A stretch of DNA of 49,885 bases, from the NCBI GenBank assembly GCA_947476825.1, contig CANJRV010000009.1, positions 1 to 49,885 of the forward strand, written 5' to 3'. The notes beneath the pieces were generated by a model that was given only the letters and a program-made list of their open reading frames with translations, did no database searches and was not told the origin of the DNA. Shown one piece after another: positions 25,570-34,444 of the stretch. Numbering within the stretch: position 1 is the stretch's first letter; each line of letters starts with the position of its first letter. The DNA is from Bacteroidota bacterium. Lineage in GTDB: Bacteria; Bacteroidota; Bacteroidia; Chitinophagales; Chitinophagaceae. The translations under genes and the position numbers were made by a program.

Positions 25570-25632
25570 TTGCGGTGAAAGATTTCATTTATCGCCGCAT
25601 ATTTGCGGTGAAAAATGAGTATATTTACCGCA
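25570..25632 (+). promoter_or_regulatory. fic promoter with two tandem palindromic operators
   Basis: Four half-sites of TGCGGTGAAA type alternate in direction: 25571-25580 (forward), 25590-25599 (reverse, TATCGCCGCA), 25604-25613 (forward) and 25624-25632 (reverse, TTTACCGCA). The two palindromes repeat every 33 bases. The last half-site overlaps a -7-like box TATATTTA (25620-25627), 20 bases before the fic ATG, so binding there should block transcription. The likely binder is the C-terminal winged helix of the Fic protein itself (inference). Confidence 0.65.
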
Positions 25633-25647
25633 TCATACTATTAGATT

Positions 25648-26754
25648 ATGGCAAAATACATTTACGAGTACAAAAACTGGACTGATTTTTCGTGGCAAGA
25701 GAAAGTGATAAATGTTGTGTTTGGTGAGGTGCGTTTTTTGCAAGGTAAAATAAAAGGTCAAATGAATGCTTTGGGTTTTTTGGCTAAAGAAGAAGTCACG
25801 CTTACTGCCTTAACCCTAGACGTAGTGAAATCATCAGAAATTGAAGGCGAGCTACTCAATTATGACCAAGTACGTTCGTCTATTGCAAGGCGCTTGGGCA
25901 TAAACTCCGCAGGACTTGTATCGAGCAATCGACATATTGAAGGCATTGTAGAAATGATGTTGGATGCAACACAACGATATGCCTTACCATTAACCGAAAA
26001 ACGTTTGTTTGGTTGGCATGCAGCGCTATTTCCCACTGGGTACAGCGGACCTTACCTCATAGAAGTGGGACGATACCGAACCAGTGAAATGCAAATTGTT
26101 TCAGGTGCTATGGGCAAAGAAAAAGTACATTATAAAGCAGTAAAACCCGAATTAGTAAAAAAGGAAATGGACAAGTTTTTGGATTGGTTCAACAACGAGA
26201 ACTTGCTTGACCCAGTTTTGAAAGCCGCTATTGCACACTTTTGGTTTATCATCATTCACCCATTTGATGATGGAAACGGAAGAATCGGAAGAGCTATAAC
26301 CGACATGTTGCTTGCACGTGCTGAGGGAAGTGGAGAGCGTTTTTACAGTATGTCTAGCCAAATATTAAACGAACGTAAACTCTATTATGAAATATTGCAA
26401 AAAGTGCAGCATAGCTCCGGCGACATAACCGGATGGATTGATTGGTTTTTGCATTGCCTCAAAAATGCAATGCTTTCCACTGAAAATACCACACAACAAA
26501 TATTGCGTAAAGCTGAATTTTGGAAATTACATGAACACACACTTATCAACGAACGCCAACGTTTAATACTTAACAAATTATTTGACGATTTTGAAGGAAA
26601 ACTACAAACTTCAAAATGGGCTAAGATTGCCAAAACCTCTACCGATACCGCTTTACGGGATATTAAAGACTTGCTAGAAAAAGGGATCTTGAAACAAACT
26701 AACGAAGGAGGACGAAACGCAAACTACGAATTAGTAGACTTTAAATTAAAATAA
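25648..26754 (+). CDS. Fic family protein with DUF4172-like N-terminus and C-terminal winged helix
   Basis: A 368-residue Fic protein. The catalytic motif HPFDDGNGRIGR (204-215) is complete, so AMP transfer (AMPylation) from ATP to a target hydroxyl is expected. The inhibitory helix S62-SEI-E66-G67 is N-terminal (class II arrangement), so the enzyme is probably self-inhibited. The N-terminal region resembles DUF4172 (YKNWTDFSWQ), and residues ~300-360 form a winged helix (KTSTDTALRDIKDLLEKGIL, GGRNANYEL), suggesting self-regulation at the operators upstream. It may act as a toxin-like or regulatory enzyme; the target is unknown. Confidence 0.92.
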   Translation: MAKYIYEYKNWTDFSWQEKVINVVFGEVRFLQGKIKGQMNALGFLAKEEVTLTALTLDVVKSSEIEGELLNYDQVRSSIARRLGINSAGLVSSNRHIEGIVEMMLDATQRYALPLTEKRLFGWHAALFPTGYSGPYLIEVGRYRTSEMQIVSGAMGKEKVHYKAVKPELVKKEMDKFLDWFNNENLLDPVLKAAIAHFWFIIIHPFDDGNGRIGRAITDMLLARAEGSGERFYSMSSQILNERKLYYEILQKVQHSSGDITGWIDWFLHCLKNAMLSTENTTQQILRKAEFWKLHEHTLINERQRLILNKLFDDFEGKLQTSKWAKIAKTSTDTALRDIKDLLEKGILKQTNEGGRNANYELVDFKLK

Positions 26755-26766
26755 ATACTGGCACAA

Positions 26767-26883
26767 TATGGTGCAAGCGCAAGCAGGGCTGTGTCACTGT
26801 TCAATCTTTTATTTCTTTCTTCATCTTTTGGTTCTTATTCCAAACATTCTACCTTTAATCCCTTGCCTGACTCAAACTGTGAA
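26767..26883 (+). repeat. Cassette-type repeat R3 with promoter-like core
   Basis: It runs from TATGGTGCAAGCGCAAGC to GACTCAAACTGTGAA. TTTG at 26827-26830 and TACCTTTA at 26850-26857 are exactly 19 bases apart, the Bacteroidetes -33/-7 layout, pointing to the next gene. The right half matches R4 closely and R1/R2 in its last 40 bases. Confidence 0.65.
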
Positions 26884-26974
26884 AATGTCATAAGCCATTT
26901 GTGGAAACTTCTAAAAAGAAAGAACAATTTAGAAATTATAACAACTCACATTAAACAAAACATAAACAGCTAAA

Positions 26975-27535
26975 ATGCGATTACTAGATTTACTTTTATT
27001 ATCTGTCTTCATATTCAATAATGGCTGTGGGATATCTGAAAATACTACTTTAAAAGAGGTAGCCCAAAATGAAATTTCAATTAATAGTGAAAAACTTATT
27101 GATAGTTTAAATAAAAACAAAAATGAAGAGCAAATAGAATTTTCAAAGACTAATCATGGTAATAACAAAAAGAGAATTATTAAAAAATACAGAATTGTGC
27201 CGCGTATTAAAGTTTCAATTGCAGGAGGAGTTGCTGGATATTTTTCACCACAATTTAAAATTGTAAATCAAGGTTTCAAAAAGAATAAAGAAGAATTGCT
27301 CAAAAACTTAGGAAGTGAAGACACATTATTGAATATTCTTTCAGTATTTGCATTAGAAAAGAAAGGAATAATTGATAAAAGAATCACTTTTGAAAAGCAA
27401 AGGATAACAAATATAGATGCAATTCTTGAGTATCAATTTTGTTGTACAGAACATGGAGTTTATTTATTTAGTGAACTATTTGACAGTACTTCAAATGGCT
27501 ATTTAAAGGATTTAATTAATAGATATATAAAATAG
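26975..27535 (+). CDS. Predicted lipoprotein, orphan
   Basis: A 186-residue protein with a short hydrophobic leader and a lipobox-like FNNGC (Cys18). The middle is lysine/asparagine-rich (LNKNKNEEQIEF, NNKKRIIKKYRI); the C-terminal half looks folded (KVSIAGGVAGYFSPQF, RITNIDAILEYQFCCTEHG). I do not recognise a family. The base composition is more A+T-rich than the neighbouring core genes. It is the last gene of the cassette-like region; R3 upstream may provide its promoter, and the groEL terminator region at 27589-27626 can end its transcript. Confidence 0.65.
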   Translation: MRLLDLLLLSVFIFNNGCGISENTTLKEVAQNEISINSEKLIDSLNKNKNEEQIEFSKTNHGNNKKRIIKKYRIVPRIKVSIAGGVAGYFSPQFKIVNQGFKKNKEELLKNLGSEDTLLNILSVFALEKKGIIDKRITFEKQRITNIDAILEYQFCCTEHGVYLFSELFDSTSNGYLKDLINRYIK

Positions 27536-27588
27536 AAAAACTATAAATCCTCTACTTCCAATCTACTTCCACCCAAGCATTTCAGCAT

Positions 27589-27626
27589 AAAAAAAGCGGA
27601 AAGAAATAAATTCCTTCCGCTTTTTA
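27589..27626. terminator. Bidirectional terminator between the orphan lipoprotein and groEL
   Basis: AAAAAGCGGAA (27591-27601) pairs with TTCCGCTTTTT (27615-27625). A-runs and T-runs on both sides let it work for the plus-strand gene ending at 27535 and for groEL ending at 27647 on the minus strand. Confidence 0.85.
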
Positions 27627-27646
27627 TTTTCAAAATATGTATGGTA

Positions 27647-29290
<1,644 letters not shown>

Positions 29291-29404
29291 TTAATGATTT
29301 AATAATTGTGTTTGGTAAAAATTTTTGTTGTTGAAATGGCTCTATTTTAAAGGTAGAAAAAGCGTTATGCTGTTCTCTTCATTTCGAGTGCCTTATTCGT
29401 CAAA

Positions 29405-29692
29405 TTAGATAATTGCTAGTATATCGCTTTCACGCATAATTAAAAGGTCTTGACCTTCTACATTTATTTCTGTTCCTGCATATTTACCATATAAAACAGT
29501 GTCTCCATTTTTTACTGTCATTGGTTCATCTGCTTTGCCAGTGCCTACGGCAACTACGATACCACGTTGCGGTTTTTCTTTAGCGGTGTCTGGAATAATA
29601 ATTCCACCTGCTGTTTTAGTCTCAGCTGCAGCTGCTTTAATAATTACTCGATCGTGTAATGGGGTAATTTGAAGCTTTACTTGTTTTGCCAT
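29405..29692 (-). CDS. groS: 10 kDa co-chaperonin GroES
   Basis: A 95-residue protein, the lid of the GroEL chamber. The motif [15 protein letters not shown], the mobile loop [11 protein letters not shown] and the roof/base segment [28 protein letters not shown] (read in parts) are canonical. It is upstream of groEL in the same orientation and very probably co-transcribed with it. No CIRCE element lies in the 208 bases upstream, so heat regulation, if any, uses another system. Confidence 0.97.
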   Translation of the reverse strand: MAKQVKLQITPLHDRVIIKAAAAETKTAGGIIIPDTAKEKPQRGIVVAVGTGKADEPMTVKNGDTVLYGKYAGTEINVEGQDLLIMRESDILAII

Positions 29693-29900
29693 GTTTTTAT
29701 TTTTTTTGATTGTTTTTTGAATTACGAAAGCATACTAGCATATTATGTGCCAAGCGATTATAGTAAGACATTTTTACAGAAGTCAATAAAATAGAGATGA
29801 ACATTGAATGAGGGAATAGACATAATTGCATTTAATATTCAACTTCAAGTAAGTTTTGTCATGTTTTACTTGAATTGTTTTATGCTGGATGAAGAGTATG

Positions 29901-30809
29901 CTAAGCTACTTTATTCGTAAATCGTTTGACCAAATAGATAGAAATCAGGATGACCACAATGCCTATGCACATGAGCGCATTTATTTTTTCATGTAAAAAA
30001 ATCATACCCATGAGCAAAGCAATGATAGGGTTTATGTATACATAAATAGACACTAGACTTAGTGGCAATTGTTTAAGAGCATATAGATAACAAACAAAGG
30101 CGACAATGGATCCGAATATGGTTAGATAGATGAGTAAAATCCAACCTTCCATGGCAATAGATTGCAGTGGAACATGTTGGCCAGAAAGTAAAGAGGCGAA
30201 TAGTAAAAGAATGCCACCGATGAGCATTTGCCAGCCAATTCCTTCAATTGGATTAATATTCAATTTATTTTTTGCAGTGATTAATGTCCCGCTCGTCCAT
30301 GTTACTACGCCTATCAAGGAAAGGATAATGCCCAAAATGAAATGCGGACTTTTAAATTCTTCGGCAAAGGAACTGAGCAAAAGAGCCACGCCGATAAAGC
30401 CAAATACCAAAGATAAAATGACCATTGGCTTAATTTTTTCTTTATAGAAGATGGCACTTCCAATGATGAGTACAAAAGGCATAAGACAACCAATGAGTGC
30501 ACCCAAAAAGGATGGAATATATTGAATGCCCCAGGTTGTAAGTCCATTACTACAAGCGATTAGAAGAAAACCACAAATAAAATGAAACTTTAATTCTTGA
30601 ACTGTAGGTAGTTTTTTTGTTCGAAAAATAAAAAAAAGAATAAGCGAAATGCCAGCTAATGTTTGCCTGATGCCCGTTAATTGTAGCGGTGGGATATGAT
30701 AGTCATTCACTGCTTTCTTTGCAATAAACCAAGTTGTACCCCAGAAAAAAGAGATGGCGGCTAATGCCCAGTATCCTTTAATTACATGCTTATTTTTCAA
30801 TGCCAGCAA
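29901..30809 (-). CDS. EamA/DMT family transporter
   Basis: A 302-residue integral membrane protein with ten hydrophobic segments arranged as two EamA repeats (first ALAAISFFWGTTWFIAKKAV, second LGIILSLIGVVTWTSGTLI), ending in a basic KRFTNKV tail. The family exports or imports metabolites such as amino acids or nucleotide-related compounds; the substrate cannot be read. The frame starts with TTG at 30809 (another TTG at 30800); no ATG is available before the first membrane segment, so the exact start is uncertain. Confidence 0.87.
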   Translation of the reverse strand: MLALKNKHVIKGYWALAAISFFWGTTWFIAKKAVNDYHIPPLQLTGIRQTLAGISLILFFIFRTKKLPTVQELKFHFICGFLLIACSNGLTTWGIQYIPSFLGALIGCLMPFVLIIGSAIFYKEKIKPMVILSLVFGFIGVALLLSSFAEEFKSPHFILGIILSLIGVVTWTSGTLITAKNKLNINPIEGIGWQMLIGGILLLFASLLSGQHVPLQSIAMEGWILLIYLTIFGSIVAFVCYLYALKQLPLSLVSIYVYINPIIALLMGMIFLHEKINALMCIGIVVILISIYLVKRFTNKVA

Positions 30810-30999
30810 AGAACGATTTTTTTAATGAAATATTGTTTTATTTGATGCTTGCATTTTAGCTTTTGCTTAAATTAGTTCAGTGAGAATTTAACCATTTCGA
30901 AACCCAGAATCATCACTATGGGAAGCTAAGCCCAGTTTTTGATTTATAGGTTGAATGTTAAAATTCCAACATTTGAAATAATATTTAAAAAATTCAACT

Positions 31000-31007
31000 T
31001 ATATTTG
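31000..31007 (+). promoter_or_regulatory. -7 promoter box for the Cys-rich protein gene
   Basis: TATATTTG, a full match to TAnnTTTG, lies 22 bases before the ATG at 31030. Confidence 0.45.
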
Positions 31008-31029
31008 AGCCTCATCAAAACAAAAAGAA

Positions 31030-31335
31030 ATGAAAAAAGTATTGTTTATTGCGTTGACGCTTCTTGTTACAGGAACTACTTACGCACAAAAACCATGTTG
31101 CAAAAACAAATCTACATGTAACAAAGAAACTGCTAGTACTGCAAATGAAGGCAAAGCTGTTGCTGGAGAAATGCATGCTTGCTGCAAGAAAAATATTGCT
31201 GAAGGTAAGGCTGCATGCTGCTCTAAAACAGCTGCAACTAAAGTAGAAGCTACTAAGAAAGTTGCTTCTAAAACAGCTGTACCAACAACACCACAAAGCG
31301 TTGTTGCACAAAGAAAAGCTGCGTTGCCTAAATAA
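31030..31335 (+). CDS. Small secreted cysteine-rich protein
   Basis: A 101-residue protein with a signal peptide (MKKVLFIALTLLVTGTTYAQ). The mature part is basic (many Lys/Ala) with seven cysteines: CC at 23-24, C30, CC at 51-52 and CC at 63-64, the pairs set in CCKNK, CCKKN and CCSK contexts. I do not recognise the family. The paired cysteines suggest metal binding or disulfide cross-linking in the periplasm (inference). It has its own promoter box and a strong bidirectional terminator, so it is a stand-alone, probably well-expressed gene. Confidence 0.75.
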   Translation: MKKVLFIALTLLVTGTTYAQKPCCKNKSTCNKETASTANEGKAVAGEMHACCKKNIAEGKAACCSKTAATKVEATKKVASKTAVPTTPQSVVAQRKAALPK

Positions 31336-31358
31336 TGTCTTTTCTAAAATAGAATGAG

Positions 31359-31388
31359 AAAACCGCTTGAATAAGGCGGTTTTTTTTA
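31359..31388. terminator. Bidirectional terminator
   Basis: AAAACCGC (31359-31366) pairs with GCGGTTTT (31376-31383) followed by T-runs. It separates the convergent genes ending at 31335 and 31386. Confidence 0.85.
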
Positions 31389-31652
31389 TTTTACACTTTT
31401 CTTTGATGAATCTAATGTTGTTGTATTCTTCTGCAAAGAATCGTTATTCATTAATATAGCATTCGCTGCATTGTCTGCTGCATTAGAAATTGATGTATCA
31501 ACGCTTACAGGTGCATTTTCTATTTTTACTGCTGTGTTGTTGCTTCCTTTCAACCAATACCAAAGACCAACTCCCAATAAGCCTAGAAGTAATAATGGCA
31601 ACAACCACTTCATTCCATTATTCATTTCATTTGTATTGTTTTGATTTTCCAT
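31386..31652 (-). CDS. Small single-pass membrane protein, hypothetical
   Basis: An 88-residue protein: hydrophilic start (MENQNNTNEMNNGM), one long membrane segment (KWLLPLLLLGLLGVGLWYWL), then an Asn/Ser/Thr-rich periplasmic tail. The front half looks like the anchor of some Bacteroidota OmpA-type proteins, but no OmpA domain follows, so it may be a stand-alone small protein or a shortened relative. A run of twelve T (31680-31691) lies upstream of its start. Confidence 0.6.
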   Translation of the reverse strand: MENQNNTNEMNNGMKWLLPLLLLGLLGVGLWYWLKGSNNTAVKIENAPVSVDTSISNAADNAANAILMNNDSLQKNTTTLDSSKKSVK

Positions 31653-31897
31653 ATTGCTATTTTTTAGAATGTAAAAATGTTTTTTTTTTTTGAATAAATT
31701 AAATCTAATACCAATTGCTTTTGTAAAATAGAATAAACAAAGCTTAGAAAATGCAATATTGTATTAGGTAATGGCGTATTTTTTGGAGTAAAAAAGAATT
31801 CCTTGCTACGTTATTCTCGCTCTAAAAAATAATGGATTACAGAGAATATATTTTTAAGGATAAATTTTTGCTTGGTTTTAAATCATGAATAAGCATT

Positions 31898-31905
31898 TAT
31901 ATTTG
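31898..31905 (+). promoter_or_regulatory. -7 promoter box immediately before dusB
   Basis: TATATTTG is a full match to TAnnTTTG and ends only four bases before the GTG start at 31910, so the transcript may begin at or next to the start codon. Confidence 0.45.
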
Positions 31906-31909
31906 CGCA

Positions 31910-32902
31910 GTGATAAAAATTGGAAACATAGAGTTACCTGATTTTCCCTTGCTCCTAGCACCAATGGAAGATGTAAGTGATCCGCCTTTTCGCGCTGTGT
32001 GCAAGCAATATGGAGCCGATTTAATGTATACAGAATTTATCAGTAGTGAAGGCTTAATTCGCGATGCGATAAAAAGTGTGCAGAAGTTAGATATATTCGA
32101 TTACGAACGCCCTATTGGTATACAAATATTTGGTGGAGATGAAGAAGCAATGACGCTCTCAGCGAAAATATGTGAGGCTACTGGGCCAGATTTGGTAGAC
32201 ATAAATTATGGTTGTCCAGTGAAAAAAGTGGTTTGCAAAGGTGCAGGTGCGGGTATATTAAAAGATTTACCTAAAATGGTTTCACTAACCAAAGCAGTTG
32301 TGAATGCGGTTAAAATACCTGTCACCGTTAAAACTCGTTTGGGCTGGGATGAAAGCAGTAAAAATATTGAGGAGGTTGCTGAACGACTACAGGATATTGG
32401 CATACAAGCACTATCCATACATGGTAGAACCCGAACCCAAATGTATAAAGGAGAAGCTGATTGGTCATTGATTGCCAAAGTGAAAAATAATCCGCGTATT
32501 CATATTCCTATTTTTGGAAACGGAGATATAGATACGCCGCAAAAAGCACTTGAATACAAAAATAGATATGGTGTAGATGGCGTTATGATTGGTAGAGCTG
32601 CAATAGGAAGCCCATGGATATTTAATGAAGTAAAACATTTTGTAAAAACAGGAGAAATATTGCCATTACCTACTATTGAAGAGCGTATCAAAGTATGCAA
32701 GGAACATTTGCTTTTTTCTATGAAATGGAAAGGCGAAAAATTAGGTATACTAGAAATGCGAAGACATTATGCCAACTACTTGAAAGGCTTTCCCAATATC
32801 AAAGAGTATAGGTTATTGTTAGTACAAGCGGAGACTTGGGATGCTCTTCAAATTATATTTGAAAATATAATACAAACTTACTCTGTAAAAGAAATGGTAT
32901 AA
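31910..32902 (+). CDS. dusB: tRNA-dihydrouridine synthase
   Basis: A 330-residue FMN enzyme that reduces uridines in the tRNA D-arm. DusB-type motifs are LLLAPMEDVSDPPFR (14-28), TEFISSEGLI (41-50), IQIFGGD (71-77), the catalytic Cys102 in NYGCPVKK, KTRLGW, SIHGRTRTQMYKG and GVMIGRAAIGSPW. The start is GTG at 31910; the conserved N-terminus (IKIGNIELPDFPLL) requires it. The promoter box sits so close that a leaderless mRNA is likely. FKBP follows 52 bases later with its own promoter box. Confidence 0.94.
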   Translation: MIKIGNIELPDFPLLLAPMEDVSDPPFRAVCKQYGADLMYTEFISSEGLIRDAIKSVQKLDIFDYERPIGIQIFGGDEEAMTLSAKICEATGPDLVDINYGCPVKKVVCKGAGAGILKDLPKMVSLTKAVVNAVKIPVTVKTRLGWDESSKNIEEVAERLQDIGIQALSIHGRTRTQMYKGEADWSLIAKVKNNPRIHIPIFGNGDIDTPQKALEYKNRYGVDGVMIGRAAIGSPWIFNEVKHFVKTGEILPLPTIEERIKVCKEHLLFSMKWKGEKLGILEMRRHYANYLKGFPNIKEYRLLLVQAETWDALQIIFENIIQTYSVKEMV

Positions 32903-32929
32903 AGCCGCTTTTTTTTAATACTCCTTACC

Positions 32930-32937
32930 TACTTTTG
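32930..32937 (+). promoter_or_regulatory. -7 promoter box for the FKBP gene
   Basis: TACTTTTG matches TAnnTTTG fully and lies 17 bases before the ATG at 32955. Confidence 0.45.
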
Positions 32938-32954
32938 CTCCCAAAAAAATACAA

Positions 32955-33392
32955 ATGCAACAAGTAAAAAAAGGGAATACCATTAAAGTTCATTACACAG
33001 GTACATTGCGTGAAGATGGTTCGCAATTTGATAGCTCCATTGGAAGTGAACCTCTAGAATTTACAGTAGGAGAAGGTTTGGTCATATTTGGATTTGATAA
33101 TGGTGTTATAAATATGCATGTTGGTGACAAAAGAACCATCGAAATTCCTGCACTTGAGGCGTATGGTCCTTTGAACGAACACATGATTTTTGAATTTGAT
33201 AAAAAAGATTTTCCTGCCGATTTAGGAGAACCTGAAATAGGTATTCAATTACATATGTCGGATAATGAAGGAAATGAATTACCCGTAGTTGTTGCTGGTA
33301 TAAAAGAAGAAACCATCGTATTAGATGCCAATCACCCACTTGCTGGTAAGGATCTAATATTTGAAGTAGAGGTAGTGGAGATAGTATCTTAA
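32955..33392 (+). CDS. FKBP-type peptidyl-prolyl isomerase (SlyD-like)
   Basis: A 145-residue cytoplasmic protein. The FKBP fold is shown by VHYTGTLREDGSQFDSS and EFTVGEGLVIFGFDNGV, and the insert-in-flap region (about residues 65-120) with ALEAYGP, DNEGNELPVVVAGI and HPLAGKDLIFEVEVVEI is that of SlyD-type enzymes. These isomerise prolyl bonds and act as chaperones. The His-rich metal-binding tail of enterobacterial SlyD is absent, as in many relatives. It is convergent with the MBL gene, whose stop is nine bases away. Confidence 0.92.
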   Translation: MQQVKKGNTIKVHYTGTLREDGSQFDSSIGSEPLEFTVGEGLVIFGFDNGVINMHVGDKRTIEIPALEAYGPLNEHMIFEFDKKDFPADLGEPEIGIQLHMSDNEGNELPVVVAGIKEETIVLDANHPLAGKDLIFEVEVVEIVS

Positions 33393-33400
33393 TAAGTTTG

Positions 33401-34237
33401 CTATACCTCACTCATTTTCATAATTTCTTGCACACGAATTCCTTTGTCTGTTTGTTGTAAAGTACAACATTCATTCACTTTGTCGTGTTCGAAAAACAAT
33501 ATCCAATTATTATCTACTGCTTGTTTCAGAATAGATTCTTTTTCGTTCAAAGTTTCTAGAGGTCGCATGTCGTACGCCATGACCCAAGGTAAGGATACAT
33601 GCGCGATAGAAGGAATAAGATCGGCGCAAAACAATATTTTTTTTCCACGATAATGTATAAGCGGTAGCATCATAGAATCTGTATGTCCATTGACCATAAT
33701 GATTTCCATTTGCGCCGAAAAAGGAATGTCTACTTGATTCGTAAATTGTAGTTGACCACTTTCTTGAATAGGTAAAATATTTTCTTTTAAGAAGGATGCT
33801 TTTTCCCGTGCATTTGGCTGAATAGCTGAATTCCAGTGTGTTATATGACTCCAATACTTAGCATGTGCAAAGGTTGGTACAAGTTTGTCACCCATTTTAC
33901 TTATAGCTCCACCGCAATGGTCAAAGTGAAGATGAGTAAGAAATACATCGCTAATATCATTTGCAGTAAAACCTAAGTCTTGTATAGAATGCAACAAAGT
34001 ATCTTCGCCATGTGGTTGAAAATGGCTGAAAAACTTTGCATCTTGTTTGTGTCCCATACCAGTATCAATCAATATTAAGCGTTTTTCATCTTCAATGAGT
34101 AAACAGCGCATAGCCCAAGTACACATATTATTTTCATCCGCCGGATTTACTTTTTGCCACATACTTTTCGGCACTACACCATGCATAGCACCTCCATCTA
34201 ATTTAAATAATCCAGTATTAATGGTATGTAATTTCAT
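33401..34237 (-). CDS. MBL-fold metallo-hydrolase
   Basis: A 278-residue cytoplasmic metallo-beta-lactamase-fold enzyme. The zinc motif THLHFDHCGG (101-110) is complete, with VNGHTDSMML and FCADLIPSIAHV giving later His/Asp ligands, and a final EHD. The N-terminal GGAMHGVVPKSMWQK and DTGMGH segments resemble the quorum-quenching lactonase/YtnP-like branch, but the substrate is uncertain. No signal peptide. Its upstream gap (34238-34444) contains the terminator of the parvulin gene. Confidence 0.9.
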   Translation of the reverse strand: MKLHTINTGLFKLDGGAMHGVVPKSMWQKVNPADENNMCTWAMRCLLIEDEKRLILIDTGMGHKQDAKFFSHFQPHGEDTLLHSIQDLGFTANDISDVFLTHLHFDHCGGAISKMGDKLVPTFAHAKYWSHITHWNSAIQPNAREKASFLKENILPIQESGQLQFTNQVDIPFSAQMEIIMVNGHTDSMMLPLIHYRGKKILFCADLIPSIAHVSLPWVMAYDMRPLETLNEKESILKQAVDNNWILFFEHDKVNECCTLQQTDKGIRVQEIMKMSEV

Positions 34238-34394
34238 CTGTTATGATTTTAGTTTTTAATTTGCTGAATAAAAGTCGTGATGGAATTTTTCTGCAGACAG
34301 GTATTCATTTTTCTTAAGTACTTCAGGGGTTAAATATAAGCAGAGTAAACGTTTTATAGATAAGTACTTCAAAATAAGTACAAGAAATAAGCGC

Positions 34395-34428
34395 AAAAAA
34401 AAACCACTGATTCAGTGGCTTTTTTTTA
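34395..34428. terminator. Terminator after the parvulin-type isomerase gene
   Basis: CCACTG (34404-34409) pairs with CAGTGG (34413-34418) with a three-base loop, flanked by an A-run before and a T-run after, so on the minus strand it ends the transcript of the gene at 34445-36418. Confidence 0.8.
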
Positions 34429-34444
34429 TTCAAATATTTACAAT

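Larger units (their letters stand above)
23233..27535 (+). mobile_element. Candidate gene-cassette array (integrase not in window)
   Basis: Between the T9SS gene and groEL lie six or seven small genes, all on the plus strand. Apart from higBA and fic they are unfamiliar, and they are separated by four related ~100-120 bp repeats (23848-23960, 24550-24655, 25408-25508, 26767-26883). Each repeat starts soon after a stop codon and ends before the next start, as in integron cassettes. No integron integrase or canonical RYYYAAC/GTTRRRY boxes were found, so a CALIN-like or unrelated cassette mechanism is inferred rather than shown. Confidence 0.4.

Noticed and set aside
23848-26883. Calling the four repeats true integron attC sites
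   Set aside because: Inverted ends and cassette layout fit, but RYYYAAC and GTTRRRY core boxes are not clearly present and no integrase gene is seen, so they are reported only as cassette-type repeats.
29693-29900. CIRCE (HrcA operator) upstream of groES
   Set aside because: No TTAGCACTC-N9-GAGTGCTAA or close variant is present here or between groES and groEL.
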